Notes: generated by a model from the letters alone, not told the origin. A stretch of 64,000 bases of DNA from Amycolatopsis taiwanensis DSM 45107 (GCF_000519205.1 NZ_JAFB01000003.1:62001-126000); one strand, 5' to 3'. Numbered from the stretch's first letter, positions 53,388 to 62,855 are shown. Program-made: numbers and translations.

Positions 53388-54524
53388 GTGGCAGGTAAAC
53401 GAGTCAGATACAGCGGTCGCTACGCGTCTTTCCATGTCGAGGGCATAGGTGATGCACTCCTCATGGACCGTGGGCATGCGTTCGCTTCCCTTGAAGTTCT
53501 CGGCCCTGCAAGCGTTACTTCCTTGCATGCGGCGATGAAGGAGGTCTGTAAGGACTATGACTACAGCAACGATGACGCTCGGTTGCAGGACTTACCGCTA
53601 TTTGCCGTTACCTGGTCGACTGATAGCACAGCGGAGTTTGACGACGACACGTCCCTGGCCGAACCTGTCAGCCTCTCGCTAATGCGTGACGGCAACTTGT
53701 TAGTTGAGTTGTGCGTCGGGGTCGGACCGGCCCCACGGACAGGAGAGGACCGCTGGTCGGAGGGGGCGCGTCTTCTCGACAGTTGGCTTCAGGCGCGTGG
53801 TGGGAAGCTGGTCAACTTCGAGCCGGGAGACTTCGGGTTTCGCTGGTACTGGAAGGTTTACTTCTCGGTCCCGCTCCGGGGAAAGACGGTTACCGACGTG
53901 CACCTCATTGGAGCTGATGCGATCCGCGTTCTAGAGACGCATGCTGAGGGAGAAGTAACACTGGATTCCCTCCGTGCCCTCCTTCGCAGTGGCCATGCGG
54001 AAGCGATCGTAGGTATGCCGGAGGGACAATTACTCGAAGCCAAGCGGCATCTTCACCTCGAAGATGAAAAGAGTCGACTCGAACTTGCCAAGGATGTCTC
54101 GGCCATCGCCAATTCGCCTACCGGCGGCCTTCTTGTCGTGGGGCTCGCGACCCGTCGCGAGTCGGGACGAGACGTTGTCTCTACTGTGCACCCGTTTCGC
54201 GATACGGGGCAGGCACGGCGGGTACGTTCCGTGCTTGATCGACTTATATACCCACCAATCGACCGTTTGGATGTTTCACTAGTCCCGGCAGGCGGTTCCT
54301 ACTCGCCAGAAGAACACCTGCTGGTTGTCATCGTTCGGCCCCAGCCTCCCGAGTTGACCCCCTTCATTGTGACCGGCGTCGTAGTCGATCAACGCGTATT
54401 TGGTAGTTACATCGGGCTATTCGAAAGGCGAGGTGAAGACACGGTCGCTTCGACAGCGGCATCCATCCATGCAGGGCTGTCTGCTGGCCTCGCGCTACTT
54501 CGTGGCCGGCCAGCGCAGCAGTAG
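53388..54524 (+). CDS. Schlafen/AlbA-2-like domain protein
   Basis: 378 residues from the GTG at 53388 (an ATG at 53355 within a hairpin is the alternative). The N-terminal 200 residues are of unknown fold with a SFHVEGIGDALLMDRGHAF start. The C-terminal part has MPEGQLLEAKRHL followed by LAKDVSAIANSPTGGLLVVGLA, the signature of AlbA_2 (Schlafen) domains that bind nucleic acids or ATP. Such domains appear in regulators and in some anti-phage systems. Its position between a recombinase and a kinase gene suggests accessory, possibly defensive, function; this is inferred. Confidence 0.7.
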   Translation: MAGKRVRYSGRYASFHVEGIGDALLMDRGHAFASLEVLGPASVTSLHAAMKEVCKDYDYSNDDARLQDLPLFAVTWSTDSTAEFDDDTSLAEPVSLSLMRDGNLLVELCVGVGPAPRTGEDRWSEGARLLDSWLQARGGKLVNFEPGDFGFRWYWKVYFSVPLRGKTVTDVHLIGADAIRVLETHAEGEVTLDSLRALLRSGHAEAIVGMPEGQLLEAKRHLHLEDEKSRLELAKDVSAIANSPTGGLLVVGLATRRESGRDVVSTVHPFRDTGQARRVRSVLDRLIYPPIDRLDVSLVPAGGSYSPEEHLLVVIVRPQPPELTPFIVTGVVVDQRVFGSYIGLFERRGEDTVASTAASIHAGLSAGLALLRGRPAQQ

Positions 54525-54762
54525 AGTCGCCTATTTTCTTGTTTGTGCCATGAGGTTGCTGCCAGGGCCGTCTCCGAAATTGGCGGCCCTGGTACAGTGT
54601 GGAGTGACGAGATCACCCATAGTTCCACTGACCTCAGCGAGCGTTGCCGCCGTCGGACCGACTACTGTGATCCATTGGCGATACACCTAACGTCGCGCGA
54701 GATCGGCGTGGTGTCCGATATGTTGCGCTCCGTGCCGCCTGTCCCGGAACGGTGGATCGTGG

Positions 54763-56082
54763 CTACTTATAGGCATTGATGGTATTTCGCACGGCTGGCG
54801 GCAACGAAACCGGGACGGCAGATCCAGCCAGAAATGGAATACAGCTAACGTTCTCCGCCATCACGTCAACGGCCGCAGCAACATCAGCGCCCGTCAGTTC
54901 AGAGAGCAGCCTCATCAACGCATCACGCACATAAAATCGGTTATGCGAGTTGCCAAGAACTAGCAGTTTTCTAACACACGTAGATTTAGCCTTCAGGTCC
55001 CGTAGATGAGGATAGGCGGCTACAAAGAAGTCTGCGATTACATCACAGAATGAGAAGGGGAAATTCCCTTCCGTTACATCGTCAAACAAGTACACCAGCT
55101 TGTCGACCGAGTCACTGGCATTGCGCTCCTTCACTGCCTGGAATACTCGACTATTGAAGAGGCTCATTAATTCAAGTAGCAGATGTTCGTCCGAGGAGTT
55201 TGCAAGCAAATCTGCATAGAGCTTACTTGCGTCGTCGGAGTGTACGCCCGACTTAATGTTCAGAATATATTGCTCACACGAAAATTTAACGTTTCTGAAG
55301 GGATCTGCGTCAACGCCAGACACAAGTGAATTCAACTCGGCCTTCATGCTAGAGACCGAGTAGAAACGTCGGGAGCGATCGTTGTCCGTGGCTTTATCAA
55401 TAATGTATCTAAACCGCTCCGGGATCGTCATTAGATCTAGATTTGGGAACGGATCATCGCCCGTAAGACAGAAGTAGAATATCTTACCTAGTGCGAAGAC
55501 ATCGGCGGTTTCGCCGATTCGATGAGCGTCCTTAAATTGCTCTGGCGCGGTGTATGCGATCGAGCCAAGACCTGTTCGAGTTCGGGTAATAGTAGTACTC
55601 TGAGAGTATTTGTCGAGGCAAAGCCCGAAATCAGCAACTACCCACTGTCCCAGACTAAAAGGGTCGCTTTGCAGAAATAATACATTGGCGGGCTTCAGGT
55701 CACGATGGAGGATCCCTTCACTGTGTGCGTACTCGATTGCATCCATAACAGAAAGCATGACCTCGACAGCTACCGACTCTTCAAACTTTCCTATTTCTCG
55801 CACTCGCCGATCAAGGGAATATTGGGCCACCGGCATGACATACCACGGCGGCCTCACGGTGAAATTGAACCCAATGACTGGCATTATGCCGCTGTGGATC
55901 AGCCTACTTTGAGTCCTCACCTCACGCTCAAAGCGTGAGATATACTCAGCATCGACAGTCGAATTGCCAGTTAGTAGCAGCTTCTTGGCAATGAATAACT
56001 TTTGAGATTCTGTCTCTTGTACCCGCCACAGTTCCCCCTGTCCCTCAGTCGTCAAATGCTCGACAAATCGGTACCTCGTCAT
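54763..56082 (-). CDS. Ser/Thr protein kinase, soluble
   Basis: 439 residues from ATG 56082 with GGGGAGG. Kinase core at residues 5-265: catalytic loop HRDLKPANVL (126-135), DFG (151-153), APE (179-181), DVFALGKIFYFCLTG later. The glycine loop is degenerate (EGQGELW) and the ATP-binding Lys is Lys33 or Lys34. The C-terminal 170 residues are helical with no membrane helix, unlike typical PknB-type receptors. Codon use is AT-richer than the neighbourhood, suggesting transfer. It diverges from a helical protein gene at 56501, also AT-rich. Stand-alone kinases like this occur in several phage-defence systems. Confidence 0.88.
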   Translation of the reverse strand: MTRYRFVEHLTTEGQGELWRVQETESQKLFIAKKLLLTGNSTVDAEYISRFEREVRTQSRLIHSGIMPVIGFNFTVRPPWYVMPVAQYSLDRRVREIGKFEESVAVEVMLSVMDAIEYAHSEGILHRDLKPANVLFLQSDPFSLGQWVVADFGLCLDKYSQSTTITRTRTGLGSIAYTAPEQFKDAHRIGETADVFALGKIFYFCLTGDDPFPNLDLMTIPERFRYIIDKATDNDRSRRFYSVSSMKAELNSLVSGVDADPFRNVKFSCEQYILNIKSGVHSDDASKLYADLLANSSDEHLLLELMSLFNSRVFQAVKERNASDSVDKLVYLFDDVTEGNFPFSFCDVIADFFVAAYPHLRDLKAKSTCVRKLLVLGNSHNRFYVRDALMRLLSELTGADVAAAVDVMAENVSCIPFLAGSAVPVSLPPAVRNTINAYK

Positions 56083-56500
56083 AGCCTCCCCTAGCAAGGT
56101 CGAGCGGTGTCATACCCACGTCGAACCACCGCGCTGGGTCGTTACAACTCACTGCCAGCGTTCGCCGTGCACGCTCGACGCTACCCGATGCCGCCGTGAC
56201 TTCTCACGGTGCAGCGACTGAACCCGGAAAAGATCTAAAAGGCGAGGTCAGGGCAATTCTGCCGATCCGCTCACCGCCACAACCGAAGTTCGAACCCTCA
56301 CCTACGACACAGGCGCACCCGAGCATGGGCCTGCGGGCACAGCTACCGTCGATCTGTGCGATGATCAAGGTTGCAAGGCTGGCTCGCGATGCAGGGATGC
56401 GCTGTCGCCCTAGTCAAGGTACGAATTTGCGCATAAAGTGCCAAAGCTGTCGACACGGTGGGGAGGCGAACTGATTCGTGTGGTCGGTATAATACGAAGT
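56083..56500. other. Intergenic region between divergent kinase and helical-protein genes
   Basis: No gene. A TATAAT box (56488-56493) lies 7 bases before the ATG at 56501, so that gene is probably transcribed from near its own start codon as a leaderless message. I see no clear -35 or operator. Confidence 0.5.
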
Positions 56501-57439
56501 ATGAACCAGTATAATAGCAGTGATGAGTTAGAGGATTTACCTCGATATCTTCAACGTTATCTGAAGACTCGGCATGCTCATATGGTGTTCCAGGGCGAGG
56601 AGGAAAAGGCATCGTTTTTGTCTTTTGCATTGGAGCAGCGCCAAGAGGTCGGCCTGCGATATCTTCGCGAAACTGCTGAACGTCTCAAGCTTCGCACCTT
56701 TCCCCTAGAAGAGTTACTTGAGACTCTGGGTCGCATTGAGCAGTGTAGCGAGCCGTCTCTTTTGGTTGGAGAGCTTGTCAAGCGAATAGAGGAATGTTCA
56801 CAGGAAGAGGTTGACAAAATCGCAAATACGCTAATGATCTTGGATACGGGCGATTATACCCCTGCTGGACGGTTAGTGATTGATCGTGCAGTGCAGAGGA
56901 TTGTCCCGAAGCTCAATTCAGTGTCCAGTCGTGAGCTTGCCGTGAAGCTTGTTGTTAGTAAACGGGTAAATCGCAGGCGGGCTGCGTACAAATTTTTCAG
57001 ATTGCGGGGACTGGATGACAGATCACGCGCATTGCTTGTGAGTCAGTTAGACCACGATGCTCTGGAAGCCCCTGATCTCGTCGCGTGCGATACAGAATTG
57101 GTGCAACAGTTGGGACTGGGGCGAGTGTTGGATATGGCATCGAGTACCTACTACCGTATGCGAGCCATCCAATGCGCCATGGAGTTTCAGCCGCCGAGTG
57201 AGATTATGTTAGCTTGTAGTGAATATCCACAGGAGATTGTGTGGGCAGTCTTTGAAAAGCACCAAAAGGAGTATCTACCGTACATGATGAGGTTGCTTGA
57301 TGAGTATAGATCGGATGCGTACCTTTTGAATAGAATTCTAGGCTGCATCGGTAAGATCGGTGGTAGTGATGAAATTATAGAAGCCCTCGAAACCGTTACT
57401 GGAAAGTTGGATAACGCGGTCGGTCTTGAGTGTTCTTAA
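56501..57439 (+). CDS. Hypothetical helical-repeat-like protein
   Basis: 312 residues, ATG 56501 directly after a TATAAT box. Mostly amphipathic helices arranged in pairs of about 35-45 residues (RVNRRRAAYKFFRLRGLDDRSRAL, STYYRMRAIQCAMEF, SDAYLLNRILGCIGKIGGSDEIIEAL), which resembles HEAT or ARM repeats. No catalytic motif. The composition is clearly AT-richer than the rest of the window, like the divergent kinase. It could be the kinase partner, an inhibitor or a sensor. Family not recognised. Confidence 0.75.
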   Translation: MNQYNSSDELEDLPRYLQRYLKTRHAHMVFQGEEEKASFLSFALEQRQEVGLRYLRETAERLKLRTFPLEELLETLGRIEQCSEPSLLVGELVKRIEECSQEEVDKIANTLMILDTGDYTPAGRLVIDRAVQRIVPKLNSVSSRELAVKLVVSKRVNRRRAAYKFFRLRGLDDRSRALLVSQLDHDALEAPDLVACDTELVQQLGLGRVLDMASSTYYRMRAIQCAMEFQPPSEIMLACSEYPQEIVWAVFEKHQKEYLPYMMRLLDEYRSDAYLLNRILGCIGKIGGSDEIIEALETVTGKLDNAVGLECS

Positions 57440-57569
57440 AGTTCGTAGTGCGTTCTCTCGCTAGAACTAGACTCTGGGACTATGGGTTAGACGTGACCAC
57501 TCCGGCAGGTGCCCTTACGGAGCATTTCGGCAGAAGTTGCCTCGTCGACGATTCGATTTCGTGGAAAAA

Positions 57570-58229
57570 TCACCGCTCGTAAGGGTTGCGCGTACCTCGC
57601 TCGTGTATGGTGAGCACGAAGGTTCCTTTGGAACGAAGCGTGTAAACAAGTCCTTGTCGCCGTAGTTCCTCTGTTGCTCGTCGGGCGGTGGCAAGCGCAA
57701 CACCATACTCGTCTGCGAGGCGGCGTTCTGCTGGTAGTGGTTTGTTCGGTGGGATTTCGCCTGTGATGATCATGCGCGCGAGGTGGTCGGCAAGCAGTTC
57801 GTATCGGTAGCGCAGAGGGTTGCCGTTGGGATCGAACTTGCGTGAGTTCCATCCCTGCGTTCCAGCGGTAGTCAAGTCCGTCGCGGACGCAACTTGACAG
57901 TTCGGCTCGGCGGGTGACGAACTGTTGTCGTGCGGCCTGACGTTTTTCGACGGATCGCCATCTTTAATTTGATGGAGAACAGGGCTGCTTTCGGGCTGCA
58001 AGAGTTCTTGGTAGTGGATTGGGCGGGACGCCCGGCTTACGCATACCTCGCATGGCATCCCGGTTATCTCGTTGAGGGCTTCGAGATCTATCGGGTTGAA
58101 GCGCTTGTTGCACAGGGCAATCACGTGGCCGTTCGCGGCTCGGTGGTGGTGTGCGTCGAAGAGGTGGACCATTCGCTCTCGTTCGCCGACCGTTCCTTGC
58201 CGGGGACGGGCCATCACAAGCGTCGTCAT
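57570..58229 (-). CDS. GntR-family regulator with N-terminal Cys/His module
   Basis: 219 residues. Residues 20-75 hold HHHRAANGHVIALCNKR and GMPCEVCVSRA, a possible metal-binding or DUF-type module. The C-terminal 80 residues are a GntR winged HTH (YELLADHLARMIITGEIPP, ADEYGVALATARRATEELRRQG). The order is reversed from usual GntR proteins, where the HTH is first. GntR repressors of this kind (KorSA-like) control transfer genes in actinomycete integrative elements. Start ATG 58229 with GGGAG. Confidence 0.82.
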   Translation of the reverse strand: MTTLVMARPRQGTVGERERMVHLFDAHHHRAANGHVIALCNKRFNPIDLEALNEITGMPCEVCVSRASRPIHYQELLQPESSPVLHQIKDGDPSKNVRPHDNSSSPAEPNCQVASATDLTTAGTQGWNSRKFDPNGNPLRYRYELLADHLARMIITGEIPPNKPLPAERRLADEYGVALATARRATEELRRQGLVYTLRSKGTFVLTIHERGTRNPYER

Positions 58230-58654
58230 CGAAGAAGCTCCCGCGTCGTGGGTGGGTATGGGTGGTGAAGACGGAGATCAGCTTTCCGACGACCGACGGC
58301 AGTGGGGATGACATGAGTAGGCCATGGTCGGGCCGTATGGCGGCAGGCCGCGGTGAGGGACGAGACGCGACGGCAGGACCAGGTTCGGAGCGTTCAGCAG
58401 TGGGCCGGCGCTGTCCGGCCCGTCCCGCTGTGGCTGATTCGGGACAGGTTGCTTGGGACGGATGAATAGACCACTGACCTGGGAGATCACGCCTCGGTAG
58501 AGCATGGGACGACCTACGGGAGGCTGTCCCGTGCGTCCCGTAAATGTGTCCAGGCACCTATACAGCGGACGCTCGTCAGGACGGACAGAGAGTTGGTGTT
58601 CTGTCTTTGTCCTCGGCCGCTGGTTCAGTAGGTGACGTGTGACACACTGAAATC
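58230..58654. other. Regulatory gap with a dyad before the 58655 gene
   Basis: TTCAGT and ACTGAA (58624-58651) form a 28-base dyad containing two GTGAC direct repeats, just before the ATG at 58655. Nothing else is recognisable. Confidence 0.4.
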
Positions 58655-60319
58655 ATGTCCGTTTCAGCGCGTGAACAGCTCGACCGGCCGACGAGCCACT
58701 ATCGCACCGTGCTTGAGCAAAAGATCAGGGAGCGGCGGCTGACGCTCGAAGAGTTCGTCGAGTTCGCCGAGGTCTTCGCACGTGAGCATGGGGAGCGCGG
58801 CACCTTGAGCCTTCGCCACCTGAAACGGTTGGTTGCGGCTCGCGGGGAGAACGGTGCGCCGTTGGGTCCGCTTCGCCCGGCGACTGCGCGACTGCTCGAA
58901 AAGATCTTCGGTCTCGCCGTAGACGATCTTTTGAAGCCTCCTGAGGAGTCCGCCGGGGGGCAGGTCGAGGCCGGGCGAGCTTCGGTAGCACGTCCTGTAG
59001 GCCGGTCGAGGGAGGTGGAGAGGGCTCAGCCTGCCGTGGCGCTGGCGTCCGCTTTCGAGTGGTTGGACAAGCGTGCGGGGTGGATTCCGGACACCGCTCG
59101 GCGGAAGGTCAGCGCGCGGGCGGCGAAGCTGGACACGGGTAACACGCTCGATCGGCGGGCTCGGCGTGCCCGCGTCGACCGTGGTCAGGTTGCGCGTGCC
59201 CTGCTGAACTACTACGGCGATCGGTTACCAGGACACGACCCGTATCGCGTGCGGTGCGACGGTCGACTGATGTCGATGAGTGTGGTCACCCGGCGCGGCT
59301 GGCTCGATGTAGCGAGCCCGCTTGATGCCGAGCATGAGCGGTTGGAGTTGGTCAGCACGGAGCACGGTGGCGAGGTGCTTGACGACATCGGGGCGCGGCG
59401 GGCCGTGGACCGGCTTGCCGAGGCGGTCGCATTGGGCGTGCGGGTGACCGACTCCCAGGTCTACCGGCTGCTGGAAGTCGGTGTGGAGCATGGCTCACTG
59501 TCGGGGGCGCTCGGCGTCGCGCCGTTCATCGAGTACGCGCTGACGGCCGACCTGCTCGAAGGCGAGTTGGTCGATGCATTGGCCACGGTCGGCGAGGCTC
59601 GGCGTGACGAGTTGCCGCTACGCGGGCGGTACCTGCCGGATCTGAAGTCGGTTTTCGACGTCTCGGGACGGTTGTGCGCCGGGGGCGCGCTGGCCCTGTG
59701 TGCGGTTGCCCGGCCGACTGACCCGTACCGGGGCAAGGCCGATTACGCGATTCTGGTGCAAGAGCGGTCCGGGAGCGTGCTGAACTCGGCGGGGCGGTTG
59801 TCGGTGATTCCGAAGGCGTTCCATCAGCCGTTGAAGGATGTTCGCGCGGACGTGTCGATCCGGTCGACGTTGCTGCGGGAGATGGAAGAGGAGTTGTTCG
59901 GCCGTAGCGAGGTGGACAGCACGCTCGGCGGGCAGCGCGCGGCGGCGCCGATGCATCCGCATCGATTGTCCGAACCGATGCGGTGGCTGATGGAAGAGCC
60001 CGACCGGCTGAGGATCGAGTGCACGGGGTTCGGGCTCAATCTGGTCAGCGGAAACTACGAGTTCGCCGGGCTCATCGTGATCGAGGACGAGGAGTTTTGG
60101 CCGCTCTACGGCGGCCACGTCGAGGCCAACTGGGAGTCAGCCGGACTGCGGGTTTACTCCAGTTTGGATCGTGAGCTGACAAACCAGACGATCACGGATG
60201 AAACCTGGAGTAACGAAGGGCTTTTCGCGTTGTTGCAAGGGTTTCGACGACTCGCGGAGATCGGCGGGGAGCGCGTTAACCTGCCGGTCGTCGAACTGGA
60301 TGCCGAGTCATGCCGATGA
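58655..60319 (+). CDS. Large protein with divergent Nudix-like box, paralogue A
   Basis: 554 residues. N-terminal 90 residues helical and DNA-binding-like (LTLEEFVEFAEVFAREHG, SLRHLKRLVAARGENG). A conserved middle part includes SAFEWLDKRAGWIPDTARRK and RVDRGQVARALLNYYGDR. The C-terminal part has LLREMEEELFG, resembling the core of a Nudix box (REUxEExGU), but the leading Gly of the box is missing. The protein aligns over most of its length with the gene at 60658 on the other strand. Its end overlaps the convergent cupin gene by 12 bases. Probably a regulator or ligand-sensing protein; function unknown. Confidence 0.78.
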   Translation: MSVSAREQLDRPTSHYRTVLEQKIRERRLTLEEFVEFAEVFAREHGERGTLSLRHLKRLVAARGENGAPLGPLRPATARLLEKIFGLAVDDLLKPPEESAGGQVEAGRASVARPVGRSREVERAQPAVALASAFEWLDKRAGWIPDTARRKVSARAAKLDTGNTLDRRARRARVDRGQVARALLNYYGDRLPGHDPYRVRCDGRLMSMSVVTRRGWLDVASPLDAEHERLELVSTEHGGEVLDDIGARRAVDRLAEAVALGVRVTDSQVYRLLEVGVEHGSLSGALGVAPFIEYALTADLLEGELVDALATVGEARRDELPLRGRYLPDLKSVFDVSGRLCAGGALALCAVARPTDPYRGKADYAILVQERSGSVLNSAGRLSVIPKAFHQPLKDVRADVSIRSTLLREMEEELFGRSEVDSTLGGQRAAAPMHPHRLSEPMRWLMEEPDRLRIECTGFGLNLVSGNYEFAGLIVIEDEEFWPLYGGHVEANWESAGLRVYSSLDRELTNQTITDETWSNEGLFALLQGFRRLAEIGGERVNLPVVELDAESCR

Positions 60320-60673
60320 CGGCCACCGGACGGTGATCACGACGGCATCCGTGATCGCTTCCCATGAGTGGTCGATGCCCGGCCCCCACATGACGTAATC
60401 GCCTTGCCGCTGCATGGTGACGCTGCCCTCGGTGAGGTCGATCCGGAACGTGCCTTCGACGAGCAGGACGAGAGTCGTCCGCTGGTCGTCGGACGTCCAG
60501 TCGGGGCGCTTGTCTCCGGCCGGATGGATGCCCCACTTGACCTCAACATCCTTCGTAGAGCGGACATCCTCGGGCGGGTTGATGAAGTGGCCGACGAGCC
60601 ACCCGCGCGTGTCTAGGCCGTCGTCTGCGGCGTTGCCGCTGTGCCACTGGGCACCCACTACGAAATCTCCCAT
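60308..60673 (-). CDS. Cupin-fold protein
   Basis: 121 residues from ATG 60673, which lies 16 bases inside the end of the upstream paralogue B gene, so translation is coupled. Beta-rich, with segments KWGIHPAGDKRPDWTSDD, TLVLLVEGTFRIDL and GDYVMWGPGIDHSWEA resembling cupin motifs, including a His near the second motif. No HTH. Small cupins like this bind a metal or small ligand. The tight link with the Nudix-like protein suggests a two-part module. Confidence 0.75.
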   Translation of the reverse strand: MGDFVVGAQWHSGNAADDGLDTRGWLVGHFINPPEDVRSTKDVEVKWGIHPAGDKRPDWTSDDQRTTLVLLVEGTFRIDLTEGSVTMQRQGDYVMWGPGIDHSWEAITDAVVITVRWPSSA

Positions 60674-62223
60674 TCGATCGAAGGCAGGTTCACCCGGTCC
60701 CCGCCGATCCGTTCGAGCCGCCGCAAGCCCTGGAGCAGCGCGAACAGTCCTTCGTTGCTCCACGCTACATCGCTGATCAACTCGGTCAGCAGAGGCCGGT
60801 CAAGGGTCGAGTACTGGCGAAGCGTTGAGGACTCCCAGTTGGCCTCGATCACGCCGCCGTACCGCGTCCAGAACTGGTCATCGTCAATGACGATGAGCCC
60901 GGGGAACTCGTAGTTGCCGCTGACCAGATTCAGTCCGAACCCTGTGCACTCGATCCTCAGCTGGCCGGGCTCCTCCATGAGCCATCGCATCGGCTCGGAC
61001 AGGCGGCTCGGGTGCATCGGGTCGGCAACGCGCTGGTCGGACACGGTGTTGTCGATGTCGTCGCGGCCAAACAGCTCTTCTTCCATCTCGCGCCGGAGCG
61101 TCGCGCCGATCCGGGCATCCGCGCGATAGTCGGTCAGCGGTTGGTGGAAGCCCTTCGGGATGACGGCCAGTTGGCGCGCGGCGTTGACGACGTGGGCGGA
61201 GCGTTCCTGCACCAGGAGCACGTAATCGGCCGGTCCGCGGAACGGGTCGGCCGGGCGGGCGATGGCGCAGAGGGCGAGGGTTCCCCCGGCACAGAGTCGG
61301 TTGGAGACGTCGAGGACGGCCGAGACGTCGGGTAAGTGCCGGTCGCGGAGCGGGGACGAGCCGGGTTCGGGGAGCTGGCCGGCGGCGAGGGCGTCGACCA
61401 ACTCTCCTTCGAGCAGGTCCATGGTCAGCGCGTACGTGATGAAGCGGCTGATGCCGAGGGAACCGCTGATCGTGCCGTGGCCGACGTCGATACCGGTGAG
61501 CCGGTACAGCGGCATGTCCACAAGCCGGGTTCCCAGGGCGAGAGTTTCGGCGAGGCGCTGAGCAGCGCGTCCGGCGGCTTGCTCGTCGAGGGTGCGGTCT
61601 TGCTCTACGGCGCCAGAAAGCGTGAGGCCGTCGTGACCGGCGATCAGCGGGCAGTCGAGGTCCAGCCATTCGGGCCGCGTGAGGATGCTGGTTACGGTGT
61701 CGGGTCCGACGTGGCGGGCGGTGTAGTAGCCGAAACCGTCCGGGCGGTCTGAGTAGTACTGCCGGAGAGCGTCCGCGACTTGGCGTTGATTGACTCGGCT
61801 TCGGCGGGCTGCGCGGTCCTTGAGTGCATGCACGTCGAGGCTGGCGAGCCTTGAGGCAACGTCGCGCCGGGCGGTTCCGGCGGGCCAGCCGGTGTGTTTG
61901 TCGATCCAATCAAGCGCGGCGCTGATGTTCGGATCAGCGCTGAGCCGCTGTTCGGCGTCGATGGCCTTGGCGTCCTGCGCTGGAGGTTCGGCGTTACCGA
62001 CGAGCGCGGCGAAACGCTCTTTCACGGCGGCTGGAGCCTGCTCGAAAGTGGTGTCGAGAAGCTGTTGCATCTCGGATTTCGGGCGCAGCGTCGGCTTTTG
62101 GTGCCACGCGGCGACGGTGCGCACGCCGATTCCCAGGCGTTCGGCGAAGGATTCGTTACTCAGGCGCAAAGCGGCTTGCAGCGCGCATGCCGTTTCGCCA
62201 GTCCAGCCAGTTACCGGATTCAT
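60658..62223 (-). CDS. XRE-type HTH protein with divergent Nudix-like box, paralogue B
   Basis: 521 residues. N-terminal XRE-like HTH (LQAALRLSNESFAERLGIGVRTVAAWHQKP). The rest follows paralogue A closely: ALDWIDKHTGWPAGTARRD, then MDLLEGELVDALA, then LRREMEEELFGRDDIDNTV and GFGLNLVSGNYEFPGLIVI near the C-terminus. The two differ mainly in their N-terminal DNA-binding regions. Overlaps the cupin gene by 16 bases. Likely a ligand-sensing regulator of an integrative element or stress module; no proven function that I can name. Confidence 0.8.
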   Translation of the reverse strand: MNPVTGWTGETACALQAALRLSNESFAERLGIGVRTVAAWHQKPTLRPKSEMQQLLDTTFEQAPAAVKERFAALVGNAEPPAQDAKAIDAEQRLSADPNISAALDWIDKHTGWPAGTARRDVASRLASLDVHALKDRAARRSRVNQRQVADALRQYYSDRPDGFGYYTARHVGPDTVTSILTRPEWLDLDCPLIAGHDGLTLSGAVEQDRTLDEQAAGRAAQRLAETLALGTRLVDMPLYRLTGIDVGHGTISGSLGISRFITYALTMDLLEGELVDALAAGQLPEPGSSPLRDRHLPDVSAVLDVSNRLCAGGTLALCAIARPADPFRGPADYVLLVQERSAHVVNAARQLAVIPKGFHQPLTDYRADARIGATLRREMEEELFGRDDIDNTVSDQRVADPMHPSRLSEPMRWLMEEPGQLRIECTGFGLNLVSGNYEFPGLIVIDDDQFWTRYGGVIEANWESSTLRQYSTLDRPLLTELISDVAWSNEGLFALLQGLRRLERIGGDRVNLPSIEWEIS

Positions 62224-62361
62224 CTCGTCATGGCCTCCGAAACGGCGTTATGCATTGGACCTGCACTAGTCATGCACGCGATGCGCACTGATGATGCATG
62301 GGTTCCGACCGGAATTCGCAGTGGAATTGTCGGTATGGAAAAGCTCGGAAAGCACGAGGCG

Positions 62362-62745
62362 CTACCGCTTCCGGCGGACATGCTCGATCACCGTCGCGAG
62401 GTCGGCTTTCAGGTCGTCGAGGCGGTCGGTGATCTCGTCCATGCGGCGTTCGAGAGCGTCCAGCCTGGACCACAGCGTGTCGCCGCGGTCAGTCACTGGC
62501 TCGTCCGGCGCCGGCGGCTTACGGCCGTGCAGGACGGCGTCGAGGTGCTGCGGATGCCAACCGAGGGCGACGGACAGGGATTCCAGGGTTCGGGGGCTGC
62601 GGCGCCGCTCGATGACGTGGTGCTGGATTTCGCGGACGACGGCCTGCGAGACATTCGAACGCTTGGCAAGCTCGCGCTGAAGCCATCCAAGCTCGTTCAC
62701 GCGCTCGTTGATGGCCTTGGCGACTGCCGCCCAATCCTCCGACAT
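62362..62745 (-). CDS. XRE-family repressor with C-terminal coiled coil
   Basis: 127 residues from ATG 62745 with GGAGG. HTH at residues 10-65 (WLQRELAKRSNVSQAVVREIQ), followed by a charged helix (LWSRLDALERRMDEITDRLDDLKADL) that probably dimerises. It diverges from an excisionase-like gene at 62904, with two copies of TGAAATCAACAA between them that may be its binding sites. Layout resembles the immunity-type switch of an integrative element. Confidence 0.85.
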   Translation of the reverse strand: MSEDWAAVAKAINERVNELGWLQRELAKRSNVSQAVVREIQHHVIERRRSPRTLESLSVALGWHPQHLDAVLHGRKPPAPDEPVTDRGDTLWSRLDALERRMDEITDRLDDLKADLATVIEHVRRKR

Positions 62746-62855
62746 CCATTCCTCCGCGCTCCGCCTCGCCGACGAGGTTAGCGGTTCCGCTCCATAGCGC
62801 GGCACGACGCGGCGGCTTAGCCCTCGCGCTCGACCAAACACCCCCTTCTCGAAGC

